Below are positions 48,138 through 56,739 of a DNA stretch of 64,000 nucleotides, one piece after another. Made by a program: the position numbers and the translations under genes. The notes below the pieces were generated by a model. The model saw only the letters and a program-made list of their open reading frames with translations. It searched no databases and was not told where the DNA came from. Source of the stretch: an uncultured Clostridia bacterium (GTDB taxonomy: Bacteria; Bacillota; Clostridia; Oscillospirales; Oscillospiraceae); the NCBI GenBank assembly GCA_945948535.1, contig CAMFBN010000001.1, positions 99,284-163,283 of the forward strand, given 5' to 3'. How positions within the stretch are numbered: the first letter of the stretch is position 1; every line of letters begins with the position of its first letter.

Positions 48138-49124
48138 ATGAAGCGAAAACAGCACGATACCTTCGCCCGCGCATTTATGAAGCTGGTGTGCCTGCTTCTT
48201 GCCCTGATTCTCATTTTTCTTCTGGGCGCCACCGCCCTGTTCCAGCAGGTGCTGGGAAAAATCCACTATACCCAGCCCCCCGCTGACTTCGGCACCCGGC
48301 TGGGCGGCTTTCTGCCGAATCTGGCGTCGGAGGGAATCGGAAAACAGTCTGACCTGATTGGCGGCACCGGCAGCGGCATTGTAAACATTCTTCTGATCGG
48401 ACAGGACCGCCGGGAGGGCGAGGCAACTGCCCGGTCCGATTCCATGATTCTGTGCACCTATCACCGGAAGACGGGAAATGTAACCATGACCTCCTTCCTC
48501 CGGGATCTGTATGTGCCCATTCCCGGGCACCACAGCAACCGCATCAACGCCGCCTATTCCGAAGGCGGCGCCGCGCTGCTGGACGACACCCTTCGGGAGA
48601 ACTTCAGCCTGCACATCGACGGCAATATTGAGGTGGATTTCTCCCAGTTTGCCCAGATCATCGACCTTCTGGGCGGTGTGGAGCTGGAGCTGCGGGAGGA
48701 TGAAGCGGCGGAAATCAACAAGGAAACCGGCAGCGAGCTTGCCGCCGGAACCCAGGTTCTGAACGGCGAGCAGGCCCTGACCTACGCCCGCATCCGCAAG
48801 CTGGACGCCGACGGAGATTTCAGCCGCACCAGCCGTCAGCGCAAGGTCATGAATGCTCTGGTGAGCCGCTACCGGAATATGCAATGGAAGGACCTGCTGC
48901 CGCTGATGGACCAGCTGCTGCCGCTCATCAGCACGGACATGAATTACGGCAAGCTGGTATTGCTGGCGATGGAAATTATGCCGAAGCTCTCCGGCGCACA
49001 GATCACGAGCCAGCGGATTCCGGCAGACGGAACCTTCAGCGATGAGAAAATCGACGGCATGGCGGTGCTGTCCGCCGATCTGGAGGCGAACCGGCAGCTT
49101 CTGCGGGATACGCTGCTGAATTGA
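48138..49124 (+). CDS. LytR-CpsA-Psr (LCP) family cell-wall ligase
   Basis: A 328-residue membrane-anchored enzyme that transfers teichoic acid or capsule chains from lipid carriers to peptidoglycan. One N-terminal transmembrane helix (about 14-37) precedes the extracellular LCP domain, with NILLIGQDRREGEATARSDSMIL, TSFLRDLYVPIPGHHSNRINAAYSEGG and ALTYARIRKLDADGDFSRTSRQRKV, which carry the conserved Arg and Asp residues that bind the pyrophosphate lipid and metal. AGGAGG lies 7 bases before the ATG. It follows the Spo0A-like gene by 57 bases, so cotranscription is likely. Confidence 0.93.
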   Translation: MKRKQHDTFARAFMKLVCLLLALILIFLLGATALFQQVLGKIHYTQPPADFGTRLGGFLPNLASEGIGKQSDLIGGTGSGIVNILLIGQDRREGEATARSDSMILCTYHRKTGNVTMTSFLRDLYVPIPGHHSNRINAAYSEGGAALLDDTLRENFSLHIDGNIEVDFSQFAQIIDLLGGVELELREDEAAEINKETGSELAAGTQVLNGEQALTYARIRKLDADGDFSRTSRQRKVMNALVSRYRNMQWKDLLPLMDQLLPLISTDMNYGKLVLLAMEIMPKLSGAQITSQRIPADGTFSDEKIDGMAVLSADLEANRQLLRDTLLN

Positions 49125-49135
49125 AGTAAGGTATG

Positions 49136-49166
49136 CGGCGAAAACATTTCGTTTTCGCCGTTTTCC
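49136..49166 (+). terminator. Terminator after LCP gene
   Basis: Stem cggcgaaaac / gttttcgccg with loop ATTTC, then TTTTCC. Confidence 0.85.
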
Positions 49167-49321
49167 CTGTCCGCCTGCGGTCGGCACACTTTTGAAAGAT
49201 TTGTGCCCACCTCATAAAATCTCATTCCTATTTTTTGCGCAAAAATACGAATATTTTCATTTGCAGTCCGATTTTTCAGATATTCCTATGTCAAAAAATT
49301 CTATTTTTCTCGCTTTCCGGA

Positions 49322-49350
49322 TTGACAAACCTTTCCTGTGCGACTATAAT
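49322..49350 (+). promoter_or_regulatory. Consensus sigma-A promoter of blaI-like gene
   Basis: TTGACA (49322-49327), 17-base spacer, TATAAT (49345-49350), perfect hexamers. No TACA-N-TGTA type operator is obvious. Confidence 0.88.
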
Positions 49351-49380
49351 GATGGGGAGTTCAGGCGAGGAGGTGTGCGG

Positions 49381-49749
49381 ATGGAACTCACAAAAAGTGA
49401 AATGGAAATCATGGACGTCCTTTGGGAAAGCGATCAGCCCCTGTCCCGCTCCGATCTGTTGGAGCGTTCCGAGGAAAAAACCTGGAAGGACAGCTCAGTG
49501 CACATCCTTCTGAACGGACTGCTTCAAAAGGGCGCAATCCGGGAAGCCGGTCTCGTCAAGCGCAGCAAAACCTACGGCAGAGTCTTCTCCCCCACCATGA
49601 CCCGGGAGGAGTATTTCGCCGCAACCATCTTCAGCCACCGTCATAAGCCGGAGATCGTCGGTCTGTTCGACGCGCTGCTTCGCCGGGAGGACATCACGCC
49701 TGAGCAGCTGCAAAAGATATCCACCCTTGTCAGCCGGAAAGCCATCTGA
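49381..49749 (+). CDS. BlaI/MecI/CopY family repressor
   Basis: A 122-residue winged-helix repressor. The N-terminal DNA-binding part (LTKSEMEIMDVLWESDQPLSRSDLLER, SSVHILLNGLLQKGAI) is clear, followed by a dimerisation helix region and the fragment FSPTMTREEYFA where family members are cleaved. GAGGAGG lies 7 bases before the ATG at 49381. No BlaR1 sensor or beta-lactamase gene is adjacent, so the signal and targets are unknown. Confidence 0.88.
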   Translation: MELTKSEMEIMDVLWESDQPLSRSDLLERSEEKTWKDSSVHILLNGLLQKGAIREAGLVKRSKTYGRVFSPTMTREEYFAATIFSHRHKPEIVGLFDALLRREDITPEQLQKISTLVSRKAI

Positions 49750-49786
49750 TACCACGGGAGTCGCAAAGCGGCTCCCTTTTTTGTCT

Positions 49787-49956
49787 TAGGGCAACACCGC
49801 ACAATGGGAACTGCGGGCTTCGGCGGATCTTTTGTCCCAATTGTGCAGCATGAAAAATGGGAAATACATCCAGTATTCCCGCATTTTTCATACTTTCGCT
49901 TGTGTCAAAATCTCTCGCCGAATCTCCTTGTCCCATTATGCGGTGCTGCCTTAGAT
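49787..49956. mobile_element. MITE-like hairpin element, about 170 bp
   Basis: Terminal inverted repeats AGGGCAACACCGCACAATGG and its imperfect complement ending GCGGTGCTGCCTTA (19 of 22 positions match). Inside, ATGAAAAATGGGAAATAC faces GTATTCCCGCATTTTTCAT, and TCGGCGGATC faces CTCTCGCCGA, so the whole element can fold into one long hairpin. No coding capacity. It lies between the blaI-like gene and the promoter of the next gene. Confidence 0.8.
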
Positions 49957-50010
49957 AAATCAAAATTGCAACACTTGCAATCGGTTTATGTACGTTTTTC
50001 GCCGTGGACG

Positions 50011-50039
50011 TTGACAAATGTCCATAGGCGTTGTATAGT
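50011..50039 (+). promoter_or_regulatory. Sigma-A promoter of beta-helix acyltransferase gene
   Basis: TTGACA (50011-50016), 17-base spacer, TATAGT (50034-50039). Confidence 0.85.
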
Positions 50040-50086
50040 AGTCCCGTTCATTTTGCCGTCGGCATCGTGCCGAAGGAGGTAATTCT

Positions 50087-50743
50087 ATGTTGAAAGTTAA
50101 CCAGCTGTATGATTTGACCCACTCCATTGCCGGGCAGTACCTTTCCGGATTTGAGTATCCCTGGCAGGCGCTGGGCGGCATCAAAGCTCTGATTCTCTCC
50201 CTTGGCCCCCAGCTGGGCGAAGGCTACCGGGAAGTGTCCCCCACTGTCTGGGTTCACGAGACTGCCACGGTGGCGCCCACCGCGTTTCTGGGCGCGCCCT
50301 GCATCATCGGCCCCGGCACGGAGGTGCGCCACTGCGCCTTTATCCGCGGCAGCGCGCTGGTAGGCGCGAATTGTGTGGTGGGAAACTCCGTGGAGCTGAA
50401 AAATGTGATCCTGTTTGACAACGTACAGGTCCCCCACTACAACTACGTAGGCGACAGCATCCTGGGCTACAAGTCCCACATGGGCGCAGGCAGTTTAACC
50501 TCCAACGTCAAGTCCGACAAGACGCTGGTGGTGGTCAAGGACGGCAGCGAGCAGATCGAGACAGGCCTGAAAAAGTTCGGCGCCATGCTGGGCGATTTCG
50601 TGGAAGTGGGCTGCAACAGCGTTCTCAATCCCGGTACCGTCATTGGACGCCACACCAACATCTACCCCACCTCCTGTGTCCGGGGTGTGGTTCCGGAGAA
50701 CAGCATCTGGAAAACCGGCGGCGTGGTAGTCTGTAAAGAGTAA
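50087..50743 (+). CDS. Left-handed beta-helix acyltransferase, GlmU C-terminal-like
   Basis: A 218-residue protein with hexapeptide repeats (VWVHETATVAPTAFLGAPCIIGPGTEVRHCAFIRGSALVG, then VGDSILGYKSHMGAGSLTSNVKSD). The motif YVGDSILGYKSHMGAG recalls the acetyltransferase half of GlmU, but no nucleotidyltransferase domain is present. A helical N-terminus (1-45) replaces it. It is followed by glmM, so a role in UDP-GlcNAc synthesis (glucosamine-1-phosphate acetylation) is plausible. AAGGAGG lies 8 bases before the ATG. Alternative: a maltose/xenobiotic-type acetyltransferase. Confidence 0.8.
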   Translation: MLKVNQLYDLTHSIAGQYLSGFEYPWQALGGIKALILSLGPQLGEGYREVSPTVWVHETATVAPTAFLGAPCIIGPGTEVRHCAFIRGSALVGANCVVGNSVELKNVILFDNVQVPHYNYVGDSILGYKSHMGAGSLTSNVKSDKTLVVVKDGSEQIETGLKKFGAMLGDFVEVGCNSVLNPGTVIGRHTNIYPTSCVRGVVPENSIWKTGGVVVCKE

Positions 50744-50956
50744 TGTGCTCATAGGCTTTACTCAGCCACATTGTTCTTTAGTTGACAATTGACAATTGAC
50801 AGTTGACAATGATTGTGTCCCTGCGGGACGATTCAAAAAAATGTATTGCGTTGATATTCGGATTTTAATTCATCCCGAAGGGATACCACAATTGTCAATT
50901 GTTCATTGTCAATTGTCAATTAATTCTCCTTTCGCTGCGTTAAGCCGATAATCAAG
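50744..50956. repeat. Dispersed heptad-arm element, copy G, with outer repeats
   Basis: Begins directly after the acyltransferase stop with TGTGCTCATAGG, shares CAGCCACATT..CTTTAG with copy H, then TTGACAA heptads, hairpin GTCCC-TGC-GGGAC, hairpin ATCCC-GAA-GGGAT, TTGTCAA heptads and an outer right end CCGATAATCAAG. It lies between the acyltransferase and glmM. Confidence 0.85.
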
Positions 50957-50994
50957 TAAACGTGTCCTCTGAATTTTGAAAGGAGCCCTCATTT

Positions 50995-52380
50995 ATGGGT
51001 AAATATTTTGGAACCGACGGCTTCCGGGGGGAAGCCAACTGCAATCTGACCGCTGACCACGCCTACAAGGTAGGCCGCTTTCTGGGCTGGTACTACACCC
51101 AGCTGAAGCGCCGCGGCGGCAGCGACGGCCCTGCCCGCATCGTCATCGGCAAGGACACCCGCCGTTCCAGCTATATGTTCGAATACTCTCTGGTGGGCGG
51201 CCTGGTGGCCTCCGGCGCGGATGCCTACCTGCTGCACGTTACCACCACCCCCTCGGTGGCCTACGTCGCCCGGACGGAGAGCTTCGACTGCGGCATCATG
51301 ATCTCCGCCAGCCACAACCCCTACTACGACAACGGCATCAAGCTCATCAACAGCTACGGCGAGAAGATGGACGAAAGCGTCATCGAACTGGTGGAGGCAT
51401 ATCTGGACGGACATCTGGAAGCCTTCGGCAAGCACTGGGACGAACTGCCCCTTGCCAAGCGGGACCAGATCGGCCGCACCGTAGACCATGTGGCAGGCCG
51501 GAACCGCTACATCGGCTACCTGATTTCTCTGGGCATCTACTCCTTCAAGGGCATGAAGGTGGGTCTGGACTGCGCCAACGGCTCCTCCTGGAACATCGCC
51601 AAGTCCGTCTTTGACGCGTTGGGCGCCAAGACCTATGTGATTAACGCCGAGCCTGACGGCTACAACATCAACATGAACGCCGGTTCTACCCACATTGAGG
51701 GCCTGCAAAGGTACGTGGTGGAGCACGGTCTGGATGTGGGCTTTGCCTACGACGGCGACGCCGACCGCTGCCTGTGCGTAGACGAAAATGGCAACGTTGT
51801 CACCGGCGACCACATTCTGTACATCTACGGCAAGTACATGAAGGAGCGGGGGAAGCTCCTGATGAACACCGTGGTCACTACGGTCATGAGTAACTTTGGC
51901 CTGTACAAGGCCTTTGACGAGCTGGGCATCGACTACGCCAAGACCAAGGTGGGCGACAAGTACGTCTATGAGTACATGATGGCTAACGGCTGCCGCATCG
52001 GCGGTGAGCAGAGCGGCCACATCATCTTCTCCAAGTACGCCTCCACCGGCGACGGCATTCTCACCAGTCTGAAGATCATGGAGGTCATGCTGGCGAAGAA
52101 GAAGACCCTGAGCCAGCTGTGCGAAGGCTTCACCTTCTATCCTCAGGTGCTGAAGAACGTCCGCGTTGCCGACAAGGCGGCGGCTCAGGCCGACCCCGAT
52201 GTGCAGGCCGCCGTATCCGAGGTCGCCGCCAAGCTGGGCGACACCGGCCGGATTCTTGTCCGGGAGTCCGGCACCGAGCCGGTCATCCGGGTCATGGTGG
52301 AGGCCGAAAGCAAGGATATCTGTGAAGCCTATGTTGATTCCGTGGTGGAGGTCATCCGCCGGAAGGGGCATACCGTTTAA
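50995..52380 (+). CDS. glmM: Phosphoglucosamine mutase
   Basis: Converts glucosamine-6-phosphate to glucosamine-1-phosphate for UDP-GlcNAc and cell-wall synthesis. The alpha-D-phosphohexomutase signatures are complete: the start YFGTDGFRGEAN, catalytic phosphoserine in ISASHNPYYDNG (about S106), metal loop YDGDADRC, sugar loop GGEQSGH and phosphate loop RESGTEPVIRV. 461 residues, normal. AAAGGAG lies 10 bases before the ATG. It follows the beta-helix acyltransferase with repeat copy G between. Confidence 0.93.
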   Translation: MGKYFGTDGFRGEANCNLTADHAYKVGRFLGWYYTQLKRRGGSDGPARIVIGKDTRRSSYMFEYSLVGGLVASGADAYLLHVTTTPSVAYVARTESFDCGIMISASHNPYYDNGIKLINSYGEKMDESVIELVEAYLDGHLEAFGKHWDELPLAKRDQIGRTVDHVAGRNRYIGYLISLGIYSFKGMKVGLDCANGSSWNIAKSVFDALGAKTYVINAEPDGYNINMNAGSTHIEGLQRYVVEHGLDVGFAYDGDADRCLCVDENGNVVTGDHILYIYGKYMKERGKLLMNTVVTTVMSNFGLYKAFDELGIDYAKTKVGDKYVYEYMMANGCRIGGEQSGHIIFSKYASTGDGILTSLKIMEVMLAKKKTLSQLCEGFTFYPQVLKNVRVADKAAAQADPDVQAAVSEVAAKLGDTGRILVRESGTEPVIRVMVEAESKDICEAYVDSVVEVIRRKGHTV

Positions 52381-52393
52381 TTCCAATCCCATT

Positions 52394-52420
52394 GCCGTCC
52401 GGTAAAAACCGGGCGGTTTT
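52394..52420 (+). terminator. Terminator after glmM
   Basis: Stem ccgtccggt / accgggcgg with a short A-rich loop, then TTTTA. Confidence 0.82.
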
Positions 52421-52478
52421 AGGTTGCATTTCCGAAAAATACATTGTACTATGATAAATAACACCAGAGGCCGGTGAT

Positions 52479-54197
52479 TTGGAAATGGTCAAAATAATCG
52501 TATTGGCACGGATACTCCTGTTTTTTCTGTCCAGCTACGGGTATGTTCAATATCTGCGAAAATCTGTCCGCACAGAATTCAGTGTTGGACTACTGTTTAG
52601 CGGAATCAGCAGTATTCTGGTTCTCGCAGGAATTCTGAATCTGCTGCGGATTACGGCTTGGGTTCTGTTCTTTGGGGGGCTGTTCCTGACTGGTTATTCC
52701 ATAAAGCAAAAGCAGAGAGTCAACAGCATTCTGTGCGCGGGCACTGTTTTCTTCCTGCTGCTTGCTGTTCTCTTTCCGTTTCTTCTGTACGGCAGTGAGT
52801 TCGTCCACTATGACAACTTCACCCACTGGGCTGTAGCAGCACGCTTACTGATTGAGAATCATCGTTTCCCTATTTTACAAGATCCTTATATCTTATTCAC
52901 CTCTTATCCTCTCGGAAGTGCCTGTTTCATTTACTATTTCTGCGAAATTGTTGGTGCCTCCTCAGAATGGCTGCTAATGTATGCTCAGGCAATCCTGATG
53001 GCTGGTATGATAGTAAGCCTTTTCGCCTTTGCCAAAAGTCATATCATTTCTGTGATCACTGCGCTTTGCTGTATCTGCCTTTTGTGCAGCAATAACAGCT
53101 TCTTTGACCTTCTTGTGGACAATTTGCTTCCAATCACCGCATTAGGAGCAGCCGCTTTCTGCATTTATTATAATAAACGCAATTTTAACGATTTGTTCTG
53201 GTATTTTCTTCCCTATGCTGTTTTCTTGCTGAATATAAAGAACAGTGGCTTGCTCTTCGTTATTCTGCTTTATGGATACATCGGGTTCACGCACCGCCAG
53301 GAGCACATTGACACAAATAACTGGCTCATTCTTCTGGCCGTTCCGATTGCAGCTCTGATATTGTGGCGGGCGCATGTGCGTCTGGTTTTTCCCGGTGAAA
53401 TGAATTCCCCTCATTCCATGTCTATCTCCTTCTACCGTAATCATTTTGGAATCTTGAGTAACTCTGATATTCTTTTGATTTTGAAAGCGGTTTGCCAAAA
53501 GACATTTTCGCCTTCAAATCACGCACTGTACCTGCTGCTTGCCGGTTTCCTTCTTTGGTTTGTCACAGTGAAATCTGTTCCAGTTGAAGCCAGTCGAGAA
53601 TATAAAACGCTTATTTTGTTCGCTCTGATATCTTACCTCCTATACCAAATCGGTACAGCGGGAATGTATTTATTCTCCATGACTCGTTTGGAAGCCCTGC
53701 GGCTGGCTTCTTATGACAGATATCATCAGAGCATCGTCACTTTTATTACAGGAGTAATGCTGATAGGCATCACGGATCTCTATCCTCAGCTATCTCACTC
53801 CCCCCCCCGCAAAAAAATACTTTCTGTTTGTTTGGCGCTTTGCCCACTTCTTGTGTCCCTTTTTGTTCTATCCCCCGATTTCTCCATTCTGCACAGGCAG
53901 CAGTTGGATGGTTCCATGCGAAGAAAGTTTGACTGTCTGATCGCTGATTATAACATCCCGGAGAACATGGAAATCGTACTTGTAACCCTACCGGAAAACC
54001 AGGGTTATCTGACTTACATGGCACAGTATCTGCTTCGGCCCCTGCAGCTGGTCACACAAACGGAGGATACGCTGAACCTGGAAGGTCTTCCATACAGTAT
54101 TGACTACATTATCTTTTTTGACGAAAGTGAAAAAACCAAGGCTTTTCTATCCGAGCTGGCTCCGGAATGCAATGACCCCGTATTCCAGCTGTATTAA
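52479..54197 (+). CDS. Polytopic GT-C-like membrane protein, AT-rich
   Basis: A 572-residue integral membrane protein with about twelve hydrophobic helices and a soluble C-terminal domain (about 480-572). The first large loop has FVHYDNFTHWAVAARLLI and FTSYPLGSACFIYYF, a layout like GT-C glycosyltransferases and like the product of the gene at 8254-9792. Codon use is much richer in A and T than in the flanking genes, a sign of recent transfer. The start may be TTG at 52479 or the ATG two codons later; no strong ribosome site decides. No family could be named with confidence. Confidence 0.7.
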   Translation: MEMVKIIVLARILLFFLSSYGYVQYLRKSVRTEFSVGLLFSGISSILVLAGILNLLRITAWVLFFGGLFLTGYSIKQKQRVNSILCAGTVFFLLLAVLFPFLLYGSEFVHYDNFTHWAVAARLLIENHRFPILQDPYILFTSYPLGSACFIYYFCEIVGASSEWLLMYAQAILMAGMIVSLFAFAKSHIISVITALCCICLLCSNNSFFDLLVDNLLPITALGAAAFCIYYNKRNFNDLFWYFLPYAVFLLNIKNSGLLFVILLYGYIGFTHRQEHIDTNNWLILLAVPIAALILWRAHVRLVFPGEMNSPHSMSISFYRNHFGILSNSDILLILKAVCQKTFSPSNHALYLLLAGFLLWFVTVKSVPVEASREYKTLILFALISYLLYQIGTAGMYLFSMTRLEALRLASYDRYHQSIVTFITGVMLIGITDLYPQLSHSPPRKKILSVCLALCPLLVSLFVLSPDFSILHRQQLDGSMRRKFDCLIADYNIPENMEIVLVTLPENQGYLTYMAQYLLRPLQLVTQTEDTLNLEGLPYSIDYIIFFDESEKTKAFLSELAPECNDPVFQLY

Positions 54198-54215
54198 CCT
54201 TATACAAGATATCAT

Positions 54216-54247
54216 AAAAGCGCCGCACCGCGTGTGCAGCGCTTTTC
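54216..54247 (+). terminator. Terminator after AT-rich membrane protein gene
   Basis: Stem aaaagcgccgcac / tgtgcagcgctttt with loop CGCG. Confidence 0.85.
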
Positions 54248-54250
54248 ATG

Positions 54251-54279
54251 TTGCAAACCCCTCTGTTTTGTGGTAGACT
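54251..54279 (+). promoter_or_regulatory. Sigma-A promoter of the 54.3-57.3 kb run
   Basis: TTGCAA (54251-54256), 17-base spacer, TAGACT (54274-54279). Confidence 0.7.
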
Positions 54280-54307
54280 ATGTGTGATTACGATTTGGAG
54301 GGACACC

Positions 54308-54970
54308 ATGGACGACGAGAAGCTGAAATATCAGATCGGTGCGAATATCGCCGCCTACCGTAAACAGGCGGGCCTGACGCAAGCCGGGCTTGCGGAAAAA
54401 CTGAATTATTCTGACAAAGCCGTTTCCAAATGGGAACGGGGCGAGTCCGTGCCGGATGTGCTGACCCTCATGCAGCTGGCTTCCCAGTTCGAGATCACCG
54501 TGAACGACCTTTTGGTGGACCCCGACGCCCTGCCCGGCAACCCCGGCACGCTGGAAAAGGCCATGACCCAGGTCTCCGAGAAGGCCCTCAAGCGAAAGGC
54601 CAACAAGAATATCATTCTCGCCCTTTCCTCCACGCTGGTGTGGTTTGTGGCGCTGTTTGCCTTTGTGGTGCTGTCCTCCTTCGATTTTCTGGAGAGATAC
54701 AGCTGTCTGCTGTTTTTCTACGCCATTCCCGCCAACGCCATCGTCCTGCTGAGCCTGCGCTCGGCGTGGCACGACTTCCGCTGGAACAAGGCGCTGATCA
54801 GCATTATCGTATGGGGCAGCCTGCTGAGTATTTACGCCACCCTGAAAGCCGTCATGGGTATCTATTTCTGGAAGATTTTCCTGCTGGGCATTCCCGGGCA
54901 GATTGCCATCTTCCTCTGGTTCCGGATGTTCCGGAGCAGCGACGCGAAAAAGGAGAATACCAATGGATAA
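54308..54970 (+). CDS. XRE-family regulator with C-terminal membrane domain
   Basis: A 220-residue protein: an HTH_3 domain (about 8-62, IGANIAAYRKQAGLTQAGLAEKLNYSDKAVSKWERGESVPD) joined to a four-helix membrane region (about 100-205). Such membrane-linked XRE proteins are common in Clostridia; their signals are unknown. GGAGG lies 5 bases before the ATG at 54308. The stop overlaps the start of the next gene by eight bases (ATGGATAA), so the two are coupled. Confidence 0.87.
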   Translation: MDDEKLKYQIGANIAAYRKQAGLTQAGLAEKLNYSDKAVSKWERGESVPDVLTLMQLASQFEITVNDLLVDPDALPGNPGTLEKAMTQVSEKALKRKANKNIILALSSTLVWFVALFAFVVLSSFDFLERYSCLLFFYAIPANAIVLLSLRSAWHDFRWNKALISIIVWGSLLSIYATLKAVMGIYFWKIFLLGIPGQIAIFLWFRMFRSSDAKKENTNG

Positions 54971-55496
54971 AAAAGAACTGCGCAGAACCATCCGGGAGCG
55001 CAAGCGCGCCATGACCGAGGCAGAAATCGTCGCGCGCAGCGAAAAATTGGGCCAGCTGTTCGTCCAAAGTGAAGCCTACAAGGCCGCAAAAACCATCTAC
55101 GGGTACCTGCCCTACAATCAGGAGGTGCGCACTGTGCCCATGCTGGAGCAGGCCCTGAAGGACGGCAAGCGGGTCGCCGTGCCTAAGGTCTACGGCGAGG
55201 AAATGAAATTTCTCTATCTGGACGACCTGACGAAAGTCGAAAAGGGCTACGCCGGGATTCCCGAACCCATTGCTGACGGGCCGGTAGCCGACGATAAAAC
55301 CGCGCTGGTGCTGATGCCCGGTCTGGCTTTCGACCCTCAGGGCCACCGCATCGGCTACGGCGGCGGCTTCTACGACAAATTCCTCGCCGCAGAGCCAAAC
55401 CATCCTACGTTAGCCCTGTGCTATGAGTTTCAGATGCTGCCCAAGCTGGACACAGAGGAACACGACATCCCCGTGGACACCGTATTGTGGGCATAA
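54963..55496 (+). CDS. 5-formyltetrahydrofolate cyclo-ligase
   Basis: A 177-residue cytoplasmic enzyme that converts 5-formyl-THF to 5,10-methenyl-THF with ATP, recycling folate. Family features: KKELRRTIRERKRAMT at the N-terminus, YGYLPYNQEVRT, the nucleotide-binding LVLMPGLAFDPQGHRIGYGGGFYDKFL block and the end EHDIPVDTVLWA. Starts inside the stop region of the XRE gene. Confidence 0.93.
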   Translation: MDKKELRRTIRERKRAMTEAEIVARSEKLGQLFVQSEAYKAAKTIYGYLPYNQEVRTVPMLEQALKDGKRVAVPKVYGEEMKFLYLDDLTKVEKGYAGIPEPIADGPVADDKTALVLMPGLAFDPQGHRIGYGGGFYDKFLAAEPNHPTLALCYEFQMLPKLDTEEHDIPVDTVLWA

Positions 55497-55508
55497 GAAG
55501 GAGCAGTC

Positions 55509-56084
55509 ATGACATTTTTCCTGATTTTACTCATTGCCGCCGCGGTCTTCGGCCTGTGCTTCGCGGTGGACAAGGCCTTTGCCAAACTATTTCGCAACAA
55601 GGCCCAGCACCGCTCCGGTATGGCTGTCCGCGCAAACAAGCGCTACGGCCTGTTCGGCGTGATTCTGTCCGTTCTGGGTATTATGGCGGTCTGCGTGGGC
55701 ATTGCCGACGGCCCGGTGTTGCTGTGGGGAGGCATCGTCGTCCTGCTCATGGGGGCGGCGCTAGCGGTATACTACCTGAGCTTCGGCGTGTTCTACGACG
55801 GGGAAACCTTCCTGCTGTCCCGGTTTGGGAAGAAGGAGGTTACATACCGTTTTTCCGATATCAAGGGCCAGAAGCTGTACATGGTGCAGGGCGGCAACGT
55901 CATTATTGAGCTGCACATGGCAGACGGCAATACCGTCAGCCTGCAATCCACCATGGACGGGGTCTATCCCTTCCTGGACACCGCTTTTGCCGCCTGGTGC
56001 CTGCAAACCGGCCGGGACCCCCGGAGCTGTGATTTCCACGACCCCAGCCAGAGCCTGTGGTTCCCCACGGTGGAGGATATCTAA
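55509..56084 (+). CDS. Small membrane protein of unknown function with PH-like tail
   Basis: A 191-residue protein with three hydrophobic segments (about 2-20, 47-67, 70-92) and a soluble domain (about 95-191, FGVFYDGETFLLSRFGKKEVTYRFSDIKGQKLY..NVIIELHMADGNTVSLQSTMDGV) with the strand pattern of a bacterial PH-like domain. AAGGAG lies 5 bases before the ATG, 12 bases after the cyclo-ligase gene. Family not recognised with certainty. Confidence 0.75.
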   Translation: MTFFLILLIAAAVFGLCFAVDKAFAKLFRNKAQHRSGMAVRANKRYGLFGVILSVLGIMAVCVGIADGPVLLWGGIVVLLMGAALAVYYLSFGVFYDGETFLLSRFGKKEVTYRFSDIKGQKLYMVQGGNVIIELHMADGNTVSLQSTMDGVYPFLDTAFAAWCLQTGRDPRSCDFHDPSQSLWFPTVEDI

Positions 56085-56699
56085 ATGGCCCATGTACCTA
56101 CCGTCGCCACCACGGAACTGACCCTTCTGACCTTCCGGCAGGCGCTGGAGGCCGCCAACACCCCCTCACCGGACTATGACATCGAAAAGTGGCTTTACGC
56201 GCCCAATTTCTACTCGGAATACCGGTATCTGCTGGGCACCCGGGGGAAACATCCCCTGATCTGCATCGGCATCAACCCCTCTACCGCAAAGCCCGACGCG
56301 CTGGACAACACCCTCAAATCCGTGGAGCGGATTGCCCTCGGCAACGGATACGACAGCTTTCTCATGTTCAACGTCTACGCCCAGCGGGCCACCTCCCCGG
56401 ACGATATGGAGAAGGTCTATAATCCTGCCCTGCACCGGGAAAACTTAACAGCTTTCCGCTATATTCTCTCCATTTCCGAGCACCCTGCCGTCTGGGCGGC
56501 GTGGGGTGCCATTATTGAAAAGCGGAAGTATCTACCCGACTGCGTTCGGGATTTGGTTCATGCGGGGGAAGAATTCGGCGCCAGCTGGTACTGTGCCGGG
56601 GCCATCACCAAAAAAGGGCACCCCCATCATCCGCTGTATCTGCGCAAGGATGAAAAGCTGCGGCCCTTTGATGTCAAAACCTATTTGGAACACTTATAA
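56085..56699 (+). CDS. DUF1643 family protein
   Basis: A 204-residue cytoplasmic protein of the DUF1643 family, function unknown. The hallmark CIGINPSTAKPDALDNTLKSVERIA is followed by FNVYAQRATSPDDM and the end TKKGHPHHPLYL. Its ATG follows the previous stop codon directly (TAAATG), with GGAGG upstream inside that gene, so translation is coupled. A terminator starts within three bases of its stop. Confidence 0.87.
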   Translation: MAHVPTVATTELTLLTFRQALEAANTPSPDYDIEKWLYAPNFYSEYRYLLGTRGKHPLICIGINPSTAKPDALDNTLKSVERIALGNGYDSFLMFNVYAQRATSPDDMEKVYNPALHRENLTAFRYILSISEHPAVWAAWGAIIEKRKYLPDCVRDLVHAGEEFGASWYCAGAITKKGHPHHPLYLRKDEKLRPFDVKTYLEHL

Positions 56700-56700
56700 T

Positions 56701-56728
56701 CAGCGGGGTTTTACCCCGCTGTTTTTTG
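56701..56728 (+). terminator. Terminator between DUF1643 and phosphodiesterase genes
   Basis: Stem cagcgggg / ccccgctg, then TTTTTT. The T-run touches the GGAGG ribosome site of the next gene, so that gene is probably expressed by read-through. Confidence 0.85.
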
Positions 56729-56739
56729 GAGGTATCTGT

